Positions 16,101 to 31,553 of a DNA stretch of 64,000 bases are shown one piece after another; the first letter of the stretch is position 1; every line of letters starts with the position of its first letter. The stretch spans positions 4,325,613-4,389,612 of the forward strand of contig NC_057012.1 of assembly GCF_000002595.2 (NCBI RefSeq), written 5' to 3'. The DNA is from Chlamydomonas reinhardtii (taxonomy: Eukaryota; Chlorophyta; Chlorophyceae; Chlamydomonadales; Chlamydomonadaceae). The notes beneath the pieces were generated by a model that ran no database searches, was not told the DNA's origin, and was given only the letters and a program-made list of their open reading frames with translations. The position numbers and the translations under genes were made by a program.

Positions 16101-17874
16101 GCGAGCGGGCGAGGGCGGCAGCGGGAAGGGAGTGTGGAAGCGCGGGAATGGGCCAATTGGCGTTGCGCCCCTGTCCCCACCCCCGTGTTGGCCTTGGCGG
16201 CTTGGCTCATGGAGGCAGTGAAGCATGCTCTGCGCCGCATAGTGGAAAGCCCATTCATTCTTGCTCGTCCGCCCGCAAAAGCTTCCTGCCTTCCGCCTTC
16301 CTGGCTCGCCCCTCCGCCGCCCGACAGGTGGCTGTGCCGGGCTACGCCGTCACCAGCCCCACCACCCAGGCCGAGGTGGCGGTGTCCACCACACTGCAGG
16401 TGCGTGCGTGTTTGCGTGCTTGCGTGCGTGCGCGGATGCCGTGGTACGGTACCCCGAGCGGGCATGTGCAGGCGGGGCGCTTGGGCTCTCGCCGGGCCTC
16501 GCAGCTCAGGCCCGAGCATACAGCAGAGAAGCTCAGAAACGGGGGGCGGCGAGAGGTGCGTGTGCCCCGCCCATGTCGTCGTGGTGAGTCCGCCGAGCTT
16601 TTGTTCCTGACTGCTGCCCGCCCCCGTCCGGCCGCCTGCCCGCCCCCCTGCACAGAACATCATCTCCAACAGCGGCAGCAGCAAGGTGCCGGTGAGCGAC
16701 CAGAAGGTGGCGCTCAGCATTGCCACCACCCTGGGCCTGCCGCCAGACCAGGTGCGTGCGCGCGCGTGTTTGTGTACCGGTATGTGTATGACTGGGTGTC
16801 AATAAGATTGCGCGCGCACACAGCACGCACTGCGCGCAGTCACAGACACTGCAAGGGCGGGGCGCCACTGGGGTTGGGATCTTGTGTATGCGTGTGCGTC
16901 TTCAAATCTTACGGTGCCAGGTTTATATGCAGCGATGACAGGGCGACGCAGTTACCCATCATGTGCTGCACCTCCCTGACCACGTGCGCCCCCGCGCCAC
17001 AGGTCTTCATTGTGACCGGCCCCAGCGGCAACACCACGGGCGGCGGCTCGGGGGGCGGCGGCATCCTGACGCCGCTGTCGACGCCGCCGCCGCCCCCCGC
17101 CAGCCGCTGCGACAGCCCACGGCTGGGCAGCCTGTGCGGCGCAGAGGCGGTGGGGGCCATCGTGGGCATCATCGTGGGCGGGCTGCTTTTGCTGGGGCTG
17201 CTCATTGGACTGGCCTACTCGCTCATCTCGCGGGTGAGAAACTGATCACAGTATGGTTGGTTATTTGTAACCAGTGTTGATGGTGGTGACCTGGCCGTGT
17301 GTGTGGTGTATGTTAGGGAGGCAAAGGAGGAGAGGACGCACCGTGCGTGCAGATGGGCATTGCGCCGCGACCAGTACTCTTTGTTAAAAGGGCGCAAAGA
17401 CCGGTACTGGCAATCTGCGTGCGTGCATCTGCAGTGTTTTCCAGTGCTTTGACTCCCCCCCCCTCCTCCTGCTGACCCGCAGGGCCGCCAGCCCGTGCTG
17501 CCGGTGGACGACTACGCCTGGGTCCAGAAGTACGCACATGGTGAGTGAGCACCCACCACACCCCAGGACGTGTCCTGCCTACCTGTCTGCTAACCAACCT
17601 ACCTGCCTACCTGCCAGCCCGCTGGATTGCGCGCTTGTGCACGCCGCCGCGCTTGGTGTTGTGTCTGCACCCGTGCTCCACCCGCTCGCCCTCCCTCTCC
17701 TTCCCTGGCACCTCACTCGCGCTGCCTGCCCGCCCGCCCGCCTGTCTGCTGCCGCCCTCAGTCGCGCCCGGCCTGGCCACCGCCTACACGCCGCCGGTGT
17801 TCCGCGCCACGCCCTACTCGGTGGACCTCAACCACCCCACCATGTACGCCGGCACAGCCACCTTCAAGGAGTAG
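11712..17874 (+). CDS. Ser-Pro rod protein with C-terminal membrane span (ECM1)
   Basis: Nine exons: 11712-13057, 13407-14904, 15006-15601, 15910-16096, 16328-16399, 16656-16751, 17003-17233, 17483-17540 and 17762-17874, giving 1398 residues in phase. In order: about 360 low-complexity residues; a hydrophobic stretch (about 363-391, [19 protein letters not shown]) ending in AAAQ like a signal peptide; a Cys-containing module; a long PPSP/PAPP rod (about 506-913); a globular stretch; a second rod (about 992-1121); a module with LFVLNVITN; then [19 protein letters not shown] running into a membrane helix (about 1313-1341); and a tail of about 57 residues with [12 protein letters not shown]. The rods resemble volvocine hydroxyproline-rich wall and matrix proteins (pherophorin-like). 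The start at 11712 is the first in-frame ATG but lies far from the signal-like segment, so an unseen first intron is possible. Intron 4 appears to use a GC donor. Confidence 0.8.
13066..13132. repeat. (GC)n/(GT)n tract at the ECM1 exon 1 donor
   Basis: The donor at 13058 (GTGCGC) runs directly into about ten GC units and then about twenty GT units, so the splice site sits at the edge of the microsatellite. Confidence 0.9.
15862..15900 (-). repeat. Intronic repeat family Y, copy in ECM1 intron 3
   Basis: It contains TTTAGTTTGGGCTGGTAT followed by CTACAACCCCCC on plus, the reverse complement of the family's GGGGTTGTAAATACC end. It lies directly before the acceptor at 15909, and its C-run forms part of the pyrimidine tract. 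Confidence 0.75.
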
Positions 17875-19347
17875 GAGCAAAGGGAGGAGGAGGAGGAGGA
17901 GCAATAACCAGGCACACTCGCGTGTCGAGATGCGGGAGTGGAGGAAGATTAGGACGCCCCCATCGGTTCGCATTAGCACAGGGGTGAAGGATGCTTTCAT
18001 CCGTTGCGTGCAGTTGGCTCCTGTGCCGAAGATAGGGCATAGGACATGGGATCAGAGATTCAGATCGGAATTGGTGAGGAAGGAACCCGAAATGTGCTGC
18101 GCTGCTGCTACCGGGGCGGAAGGCACCGGTCTATGACCTGCACACGGGATGTGCCGTACGGCTTGACTGCCGTGGTGCTGCTCGCCAACAGCAGGCCGGG
18201 CCAGGCAGCCCATTCCTCCAGCAGCACATTGATGCGTACAGCCGTGTAGACGCGAACAAGCAAGGGAAGGAGGATTGCCGTGTTGCGGGTTCTGTCTTTG
18301 TCCCGTACCGTAGTAGTGGCGGTACACACGCGAACGGTAGTCGTGAAGGCGTACGTGCATTGTAGTTGGGAGTGGGAACACAGTCGGGATGGGGGCTCGG
18401 GAATGAAGGAGTGCTGACGCGCCGACAGGGGTAGGCGTGCATGGATGGCGTGCGCGGGGTGTACATACCGCAATGGAATGAACGCAATGCAAGGAACCAG
18501 CAAGCCGGAAGTGGTAACAAGCTTCGGGTTGAATGGTGTTATGTCAATTCAGACTGCATCGGTTACAAGAGGGACCTGCTGACGCAGTTCACGAGCCAGA
18601 GACGTGGAAACTGGAAAGCGATCACCCTGCTCTGGAGCCCAGGGGCGTGCCGCCTGCATCGCCACTGGCCTACTCGAGCTCTAGTGGGCTTGCTCTCATA
18701 GGACGCTACACTCCTCCCGCACCAAACAACTAGGTGTCATCAGTCATCACAGCCACGAGACTATGCCAACCTGCCCCTGGCCCTGTGCCCCTGTCCCATC
18801 GCACCTCACACAACTCTGCACAAACCGTCTCGTGCTCTTATGTGCTGCGCTGCGCTCTAGCGTGCCGCGGCTGCAGTTAACTTGGTAAGCGTAAGGCAGC
18901 GCGTGCTAGCAAACGCCTGCTGCAGCGTCCAATCCACGCGCACGCACCGTGCACCACGCTCAAATACCGCCCCTGCTTCATACTTCGTATATGACGCCGT
19001 AAGCGTAAACCCAACGCTACCCGAACGCCTGGGACGCTGTTAGTTCCAAAGTCAAGCCAGTCAGCAAGCATCATATTTCACACGAAGCGGTACCATGTGC
19101 GGCCCGGCGTCTGCACTGGCATCGCCGCCGGCCACTCCTGAGCCCTGACCTAGGGCTAGCTGCCTACTTCCCCCCCGCCGCCGCCGCGCGCCCCTGCAGC
19201 AGCTGCCCGGCGCCCCCTGCAGCACGGCAGCCGCCGGCAGGATGGCACTGACACCGTCGACCCGTCTCAACTGAATCCGCCTCAAACGGCATGTCACGCC
19301 ACATGATACACCGCACCAGCAACCAGCAGCAGCGCCAGCTCATGAGT
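17875..19347. other. Convergent 3' region between ECM1 and the TGD2-like gene
   Basis: About 1.5 kb between two converging stop codons, with no exon-like frames. A minus-strand TGTAA at 18563-18567 could end the TGD2-like transcript. I found no clear plus-strand TGTAA for ECM1. Confidence 0.5.
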
Positions 19348-22877
<3,530 letters not shown>

Positions 22878-25800
22878 CCTTTCCAGCTCCCCGCGAAATT
22901 GATTACACCCTATTACTTAAGCCTGGCTGCGCTCAATTAATAAAATTGATAGCCTACTCGCGCGCATCAAGCTCGACTGATATGAGCCAAGGCATGGGCT
23001 AGCGGTGGCACTTGCGTGCAGTTTGAGGAGGCAGTGCGTATGGCTATAGAGCTATACGACTATAGATGCCTTGAGTTTTAAAACGGAGACCCAGGCGTTA
23101 TTCCGTCTGATGCCCCCATCTCTCCGGCCCCCTGAGCATCCGCCTCTGCGTTCCCGTCCCCCCGCCGCGCGGCCAACTCAGCCTCGCCCGCCGCTAAGCT
23201 AGAGCCCCATTGCAACGGTGAAGCATTGTTGACCCACTGCATACGGTAATACGGCATTTGCATCCGTGGGCGAAGGCGAGGAGGCTGCCGGGCTGCCGGC
23301 TGCCCTCGCTATCTGATGTCAGAGAGCCACCCTGAGCGCCGCAATCAACCTCTACTGCTGCAGTCAGCCAGTCACCGGTATTCTGTGACTCTTGTGCCTG
23401 GTCACTGGAATGACTGGATACAGCGGTCAAGCATGTGCTAGGCAACCTGGTGAGCGGTTTCCACATGCGGCACGCAGTGGCGTTGGCGGCGGCTAGGAGG
23501 AATCCCTGACTCTGACCGCGCATGCCTGGAACATGTACTGCTGTCATTGCCACGGCGGCCCTGCATTTGACCCCCCACGTTGGACGCGGTGTGATGCCAG
23601 ACCTCTCCAGACACCAGGCAGGATTACAATAACAACCACTCCAAAGACGAACAGCAACATGTGGCTTATAGACAGAGCACGTCCAGCCGGAGCCGTACTT
23701 GCGCCTGCAGATGCCAGCAACAAACCGGCACCAGCACCATCAACTGCCGCACCACTGCTGCACCACCGAACAGCATGCAAGAATGGCTTCCTGCCTGCCC
23801 TGTACTGCTAGCTCCTCCACCCGCGTGTGGCGCTGTTTCCAAATTTATTTTGTCCCTGAATGTTCAACCTAGTTTCCCTTCCTCCTACACGGCCCAAAGC
23901 CCGTCATGACGGACGAAGAATGTATAGCACAACACTGCCGGCACAGGGCTGGTGCGCCCCCCAGCCAAACCTTGCACGCGATACCTGAAGTCGTACACAC
24001 GTCCTGACTCTTGCCCTGCGTGCTAGCTCTCCACGTACCCTGCACACCTAGCTTGTGTCCGTGCTAGGCTCGGCGATGTCCGAACCCAACCAATACTGCA
24101 AGGCAGGGCCGAGCACACGCATGTTATCTTTTGCTAGCTAGGCGCCATCTCCAACCCACGCAACCACAACATCATGGGGCCTCCACCCACAGACCGTAAG
24201 ATCATCTCCACACACATCCACTAGGGCCACACTCCTGCTCAAACCACCGCGCAATGTTGGATGCGGCCTGCGCTACCCCACATCACAAGCTAGCATGCAA
24301 ACAAGCAAACATATGGCTTTTGTCTTGTACCGTACTCAAGTGATGCTGTCGAGCCATGTCATCTTAGTAAGTAAACGTGGGCTGCAGAATGATGCCTGGA
24401 TCTTAACACGAAGTAACAGCAGGCCCTTGAATAGGAGCCATACGTGCACAATTAGTTCAGTTGAACAAGTATCTCACCTCCCTCTGTGTATGCTTGGGCC
24501 AACAGCAGATCTGTAAGCCATTTGCTACGCAGCCTTCCCACATCGGAGCCGCTTCCTCCCGCCTCTCCCTCAAATGCCTCGCTGGAGGCACCTGAAGTCT
24601 ACGGATGCCAGTCAGGATGCCAGCAGACTGATGATCACCCCATTCGCACACTTAGCAATTCGCAATCTGCTTTTAATGCAGGATACAGCCGGGTCCCGTC
24701 ATGTCACGATGTTTATTTCTGCTTGGTAATGAACGCCTGCTCCAGCCGCAACTCACAAATGCCACCTTCATTTCTGGTACGCGACGTGTGCACACGCGCG
24801 CCGGTGGAGCAGCAGCGTCGCTGCCACTGACGCCCTCACTCATCTGCACTCACTACTGGAAACCGACCATCAACCTGCGACGTGGAAGGCAGGGCGTGGG
24901 TGCGCGAAAACGCTATATCGCCCCCACCTCGCGCTCACCCAACACTAGGGCTTGTCAGCCCTAGTCATCAGTGGCTTCGCCACTACCAAGTGTAATTATT
25001 CTCTCCCACCTCCTCATGCAGCAGCCGGTCCAGTAGTGCGCCCTCTCTGTGAACACAACACAGCACGTGACAGCCAATCACAGCCCGCTCTCGCAGCACT
25101 ACCCACTGTGTAAGAAACAAACCATCATCTCCACCCCACCCCCTTAACTGCAACTAACCCGCGCATTCATGCACTATCAAGGCGGGCAATCAGTCCGCCA
25201 ATCCTACCCCTTGTGCATGTGGCCATTGGCCATCCGTCACACGACACACATACACGCAAGTAACCACAGATGTACAAATTAATTCACATTCATTTTGAGG
25301 AATGCAGGACTTAGTAAAACCCGTGGCGTTGGCATGCAACAGCTGCGAGGCCCAGGCAAGATGATGCGCTCAAAGTCGCCACAGCAGCACTCAATACGCG
25401 GGTGCTGACGGCCAAAGAATATAAGGATATGTAAGAACAGGGCGCAAGCTCAACTCATTGCTTCGGCGTGTGGGGACGCCGCGTTGGCGACAGCCACGGA
25501 TGGCCCTAATACACCATGGAGCCATGTCGCACCCGTGGAGGGCACTGTAAGTGGGTGCTACGATATGCTGTAAGATATGCTGAAAGACATGCGCAACATT
25601 CGTTTGCCAAACATAAGGATAGGAAGGAGTACACGCGGCAAACGCACATATGCAGATAACCTGTATGCAAAAAGGCTGTGGCAATAGACAGCCTCGGCGA
25701 CAGCACGCCCGACAGCAGCCAATATGATATACCTTCAAGACTTGCGTGAACGCGAAGAACCTCCAATCCCGCACTATATTGCGTCGCTTGTCCTGCTGCT

Positions 25801-26695
25801 GCGGCTTTGCCAAGGGCAGCACGCAATCAACTAAACTCAGCGTCATCCCCTGCCCGTTCCTCACGGATTCTCTCACTAGCTCAGTATCCAAGCTGCATCA
25901 GGCCTGAGCCCGGAGTCATGGAGCTATGTGTTGTCATAAGTAGGGCTTGCGGCAGTAGCCGCACCACGCACGCATGCAAACGCACGTACAACGAACGTAA
26001 CGTATGCCCACGCGCATCACACATGCCTACCCTGCGCGCATACATCGCCCTTCAACGCAACCCAGCACGCCGCCGACGTCACCCAACCCATGCCCGCTGC
26101 CATCACACGCAACCTGTGGGCGGAGCAGCAAGTTTCCGCCAACTCCAACTACAGCAGTACACATACAGTTCGAGAAAGCGCCCTGGGGCTTGTGTATTGC
26201 CTTTTCTCTCGCTCTTTCCCATCAACGCTAGCGTGCAAGGGATCCAGACAGATCTACGGCAGCAGTGCCTCTTTCCGTCCGGTTCCAGCATCAGTCACGG
26301 AGCAATGCCACTGCCTGCCATGAATGATCATGCGTTGGGGCGTGCCCCCGCCACGCCCCGCCGCCTTCTAGTTCAATGACTGGCCGCGCTTCCCGCACCC
26401 ACGCATCCATCCACATCGGTCGCTGCCCAACGTCTGGCCCGCTCTTATTTCTCTGCCAATTTACGATCCTTATCCATTGTCGGCCGTCGGAGGTCAAGTA
26501 CGACCGCAGGTGTGTCATGCGAGCAGCACGCGTCCGTGATACGCACCGCGTGCAAAGAAACAATGCCCGCCTCGAGGCCTTCAGGCCTATGACGGTAATG
26601 GATAAATAACTTCCGCCGCGTATCCTCGTCTTCCGGCTTCCTTAATGACTCAAGTCATTGTGCGAGAAATACCCGCGCATGCAATGCCCTCTAAT
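22878..26695. other. Long intergenic stretch
   Basis: About 3.8 kb with no supported gene. A short minus-strand open segment near 25905-25740 reads like an exon (TLSLVDCVLPLAKPQQQDKR) but has no partners. The stretch is less GC-rich than the genes and has few microsatellites. It should contain the TGD2-like promoter at its left edge. Confidence 0.5.
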
Positions 26696-26700
26696 TTACA
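26696..26700 (-). terminator. Poly(A) signal of the MYB-repeat gene
   Basis: TGTAA on the minus strand, about 156 bases past the stop at 26856, a good distance for a volvocine 3' end. Confidence 0.6.
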
Positions 26701-26855
26701 CCCCTCTCACATTGGATGCCGTTGCGTGGTGCTCTGCAAGCTACGACTGACCGCAGCTAGAGGTGCGCGGGTTGACAGCAATTCCGCTGCTGCTGCTGCC
26801 AAGCACGGATTGCGCTACTGCTGACGCCACTGTCACTACTACGTACGGCTCTTCT

Positions 26856-29800
26856 CTATGGCAGCTGCGTCTGCTGTTGCTGCTGCTGCTGCTGCTGCAT
26901 GGGCTGCTGCTGCGGAGCGGGCTGTAGCATGTCTCTGAACGCGTTCACGAGGAAGGCCTCAAACGAGGCATCATCCTCCAGCACCATCGCCTCACTCACG
27001 TTCGTCATGTCCACGTCGCCGCCGCCACAAAGGCCCCAGCCGCCAACGCCGCCGCCAGCAGCGGGGCTGTCGCCACCAAAGCTGGCGGCGCCACCAAAGC
27101 CAGAGGCGCTACTCGTGCCGCCGCCGCTGCAGCCTCCAGTTGCAGCCGCCTGCGTAGTCACCTCGCAATCGCGCCAGTAGCGGCTGGATGCAAACGCGGA
27201 CGCCGACGCGGCGTCGGTGTCATTGCTGTCAAGCAGCACCCGCTGCTGCTGCTGCTGCTGCTGCTGTAGCAAATGATGTTGCTCGATGGCAGCGGTGGCG
27301 GCGTGCATGGGTGTGTTGCCTGCCCTGGCCGGTGTGCTGGGGTTGCTGCTGTGGTAATGCACCGCCATGCCGCCACCAGCGGCACCGCCACCGCTGCTGC
27401 CGGCGCACCCGTTAGACGCCGCCGCCAGCTGTGAAGGCTGCTGCAGCCCCAGCGCCGGAATTGGCGACTGCTGCAGCCGCGGCCACCGTGCGGTTGTGTT
27501 GGCGCCGCGGGTGCTTGTGCTGCTGTCGAAGCTGCTGCCCAGGATGCAGCCGGCTGCGCCTCTGGCGCCCCACTGCTGAGAGGCGGCCAAGCCGGCGTCA
27601 TCGCGGCCGCCGCCACAGCTCGGCGGCAGTGGCATCACAGGAAGGGACCCCGCCCGAAGCGCCGCCGCCGCCGCCATGGGGCCCACCGGCACGGGCGTCG
27701 CTGCTGCCGGCACGTAGGCTGCTACTGCCTGCTGGTACTGCTGGAAACCACTGGCAGAATCAGCTATTGGAGTGGGGGCACCAGCGGCAGCGGCTGCGTG
27801 GCGGCTGTAGCTCAGCGCCTCCGCCTCATGCTGCTGCCAGTGCTGCCTGTGCGCGTCGGGCACCCCAGCCAGCGCAGCCTCGGGCGGAGGCGAGCGTGGG
27901 CAGTACAGCTGCTGCAGTGGGCATCCCACCTCCCGCAGCTGCTGCTGCGACTGTAGCTGGTATTGGAGTTGTTCTTGATGAACTCTGCGTGTCGGAAGCG
28001 GGCCAAGGTCCAAGACGTTAATAGCGACCTGGCCAACCTGCCAACAGTGACCGCGACCGTATCGACTCGCGCGCTCGCAAAGCAAGCGACCCTGTGTCCA
28101 CCCCACCCAGCTGCTGTTTATCAAGTATAAATCAACTGACCTCAGGAAGCCGTTGAGGCTACACAGGATTCCAAGGAGGCCATAGGTCCAGGATGGTGAT
28201 GTTTGTAGGATGGTACATTTATACACATACCAAGATGACAAAATGTTAATTATTATGAGCGACGGCAGGTAAGCTGTCGATGAGAATGGCTCGACCTTGT
28301 CATTAGCAAGTCACTGACGCCAGCAGGATACAGGACATGGCACCATGTGCATATCATATTTAAGGTATGCATTCTAGATGCCGAATAATGTATGCGGCGA
28401 GTGCGTGTTCAAGTCGTGCGTGGTCGAGGCCTGCAGCCCATACATGCAGCAGACCCCCAAGATTTCACACTTACCGCAGCGGGTGCTGCTGTTGCTGCTG
28501 TTGCTGACGGCCCCAAGCAGCCCCAGCCTGAGTGCTTGGCTGGCTCCACTGCTCGTGTTCCAATTGCTGCTGGGTCTGCTGGTATGTCTGGTGGCACGGC
28601 AGCGTGTGCTGCAGCTGGGTTGCCGAGTGCATGGAGGCCACGTGGCTCAGGATTGGGCCCATGCTGCTGCTACAGCCGCCGCCGGCGACATTAGCGTAGT
28701 AGGCGGCGCTGCTACTGCCGATGCCAAAACCAGCCGCGGTATCCAACTTGAGGGCTCCGTTGGCAGCAGGGCCGCCAGAGGCAGCGGCACTAGCAGTAGC
28801 TGCGCGCATGGCTGCGGCGGCGACAACGGCTGTAGCTGCGACAGCCGCGGTCTCGGCAGTGGCATAAACGTCAGCGGGCGTGGGCGCCGACAGAAAACAC
28901 TGCGCCTGCTGTGGCTGCTGCTCCGGTGGCTGGTGGTGCTGCATCTGCATTGGCTGTCCGCCGCTGCCCGGGACGATCTGCTGCAGGAGCAGCGGCGGCG
29001 GTGGCGGCGCGCACGAGGCCTGTTGCAACATAATAACAGCGCTGCTGGTGACTGGGTCTGATGACAGCCACGGCGGCGTCGTCGTTCCCACGGCCGCCAC
29101 CGCCCGCTGCTGCCGCTGCTGGTTGTGCGGTAGCGGGGCTGCTGGCCTCAGGGGCAACGGCGGCAGTGACGGCGGTGTGGGCGACTGCAGCCTCGCCGCC
29201 GTTGTCATCACGCACTCCTGCTCCTGCTGCTGCTCTTGCTCCTGCTGCACGTAGGGGCAGGCGGTGTTTGCCCAGGTCGTTGGGGACACGGGCGGGGAGA
29301 AGGGCCACGTGTTCTTGGCCCCGCCGGAGCTGGCTGCTGCGCCAGCGGCAGCGCCGCTGCTGCCGCTGTCGAAGCCGCCGGCACAGCCACCATTGTCACG
29401 CGTGCCGTGAGGGCCTGCTGACATGCCCTGCCAAGCGGCGGCGGAGTGATAGCTAGCCTGGCCGTCGCCGCCGCCAGCGCCGCCACCGCCACGGAACCAG
29501 CCTCCGCAATGAGCGGCGGGCGCGGCAGCGTTGCCCTGCGCCGCCGCCTCTGCTAGCGCGCGCAGCTGGCGCAGCAGTTGCGACTGCGGCTGCGGCTGCG
29601 CCGGCGGCGGTGGTGGCGGCAGGGCACCTGCACCACTGGGAGCAACAGGCGCACTGCCGCATTCAACTGTGGCGCTTCCCGTCCTTTCAAAGCCATCGCA
29701 GCGGACACCACCATGTGCGCTGCCACGGCGGCTGCGCGATGCGGCGGGCGCCTGCTGCAGCTGCTGCGTTGCCGTTTGGCGCACCGCCGCCAGCGGCGAC

Positions 29801-29963
29801 GGTGGCGACGGCAACTGCTGGCCAGCAGCCGCTGTGTCGCCACGTCCGGACTGGACGGCGCCGCCATCACCTGCAGCGACCCAGCAGCCGCCTGCACCGC
29901 CGTCCGCTGGTCTATGGGTTGCCGGTATGGCAGCGCTGTCATGGTTGGCCGGTGTCACCGAGA

Positions 29964-30004
<41 letters not shown>

Positions 30005-31553
30005 CGTCGCTGCTTCTTCTTCAACCCGGATGCCGCTGCCAACGCCATCGCCGCCGTCTGCTGCTGCGCTTGCTGTGGCTGCTGCCCCTGCTGCTGCTCC
30101 TGCTGCTTCAGCTGCTGCAGCAACAGCAGCTGCTGCTGCACACGCAGTTGCGCCCGCGCCGCCTCCAGTGCCGCCTTTCTCAGGCCGGCGTCTATGCAGT
30201 TGCCGCCAACCGCCTGCGCGTAGGCCCGAAGCAGCAGGTGGCGGTTGGGTCGGTCCCTGGCGGCGGCGGCGCCGTCGGTGGGCAGTGGTGCGTCGCAGCA
30301 GTCCTGCAAGTCTTGCATCTCAGGCCCAGCTGACTCAGACGCGGTTTGGCCGTCAAGCTGGAACTTGCAGCGGATGCTGCTGTGGACTGTGAGCAAAAGG
30401 CAGGATGGCAAGGGGTAAGGGGCCGGGCACATATACCTACGTGGCAGCGGGCGACGGGCGGTAGTGGTGGTCGAGCTGTATGTGCTGTTTGACAAGAACG
30501 ACAGGAGCTCTAAAGTGGTCAATAGATAGCATGCATGTGGGAGCCCCACGCCCGCACTCACATACTGAGGTAGGGGTGGACAAGGGCATCAGCAGCAGCA
30601 GCAGCAGGAAGAAGGTTGCACAAGGTAGGGCCGGTGAACGGGGTGGAAGGAGGGAGATACGACCAGCAGGGAAGACGCAGGCAGCAGCTTAGCATAACGT
30701 TCACGATAATTAGCATAACATTCAACGGATTGCGGTGTGATAAGCATCCTGTTTCTGATTGGTGGCCCGAGCGTGACTTGCTTGCTGTTCATTCACGCAC
30801 ACGTACGGTACGTACGCCAGGCACGCTGAAACATGCCTGCCAAAATTCAAACCCGAAACCATTGTAAAGAGCTACCAATAATTGCTGGCTACCTAAGCTA
30901 GCTCACAATCAGCTTTCCCCTGAATCCCCTCCATGCACACACGCACGCATCCCTGCCTCACTGTTCTTCACATCGTTGTCGCTCCGCAAGCGGAAGTGGC
31001 GTGCGATGACGGCCCTATGGAGAAGGGAGCGACGTTGCCAAGGAAGCGCAAACACATCACTTCAATTTGCGCGTATGCAGGGATAGCGTTGATGCCAGGC
31101 GCGGTGCCCAAGCCGCCCGTGATCCTAGGGCTACGGCTCCCCGTCGGAGGTTGACACGTCTCCGACGGCTCGTCCGCCTGGCCGTCACACTATTCATCAT
31201 CGGCTTATTCCCCCGACTGAATGGACTGTTGTTCGCTTGACCGCTTACCACTGGTTGCCGTGCTTGGCGTGCAGTGCCGCGAGCAAAGTTGTCTCTATGT
31301 CGGTCCATTGGCGCCTCGCGAGGGCGGAACCCCTCCGTGAGTGTTTAGAGCGACCTGTCACCTTCTCCGCGGTGTGGGAATGTGCATTCGACGCCATGTT
31401 GACGCGACTGACGGTCATTACGTCGACCAGTGGACCGTTTGCGCTGCCGTTCGCGCCCCCGACGTGGTGTCGGGAATCCCAGTTGCCGTCAAAGACGGAT
31501 GATGAGCTTGGAATAACGTTGCCATGTGAGCGGGCTCGTGGAGTCGTGGCCAT
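26856..31553 (-). CDS. Large Gln-rich protein with one MYB DNA-binding repeat
   Basis: Five exons fit in phase: 31553-31249, 31014-30962, 30836-30807 (30 bases), 30386-28475 and 27984-26856, giving 1142 residues. Exons 1 and 2 join across a split Trp codon to give RRQWTDIETTLLAALHAKHG, then NQWAVIARHFRLRSDNDVKN. This is a single MYB/SANT repeat with its spaced Trp residues and the DN(D/Q)(V/I)KN signature of the last repeat of R2R3 proteins. The remaining 1000 residues are Gln, Ala, Gly and Ser runs, including poly-Q of 8 to 12, typical of activation regions. The C-terminus has a likely amphipathic helix (EDDASFEAFLVNAFRDMLQ) before a final Gln run. A nuclear transcription factor is the likely role. 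The start is the first ATG in its frame. The 30-base exon is the weakest part; it completes the repeat's C-terminal edge and has proper AG and GT borders. Confidence 0.75.

Noticed and set aside
22925-22950. AT-rich stretch after the TGD2-like start as a poly(A) or origin signal
   Set aside because: It is short, lies upstream of the gene's start codon, and has no repeated or paired structure.
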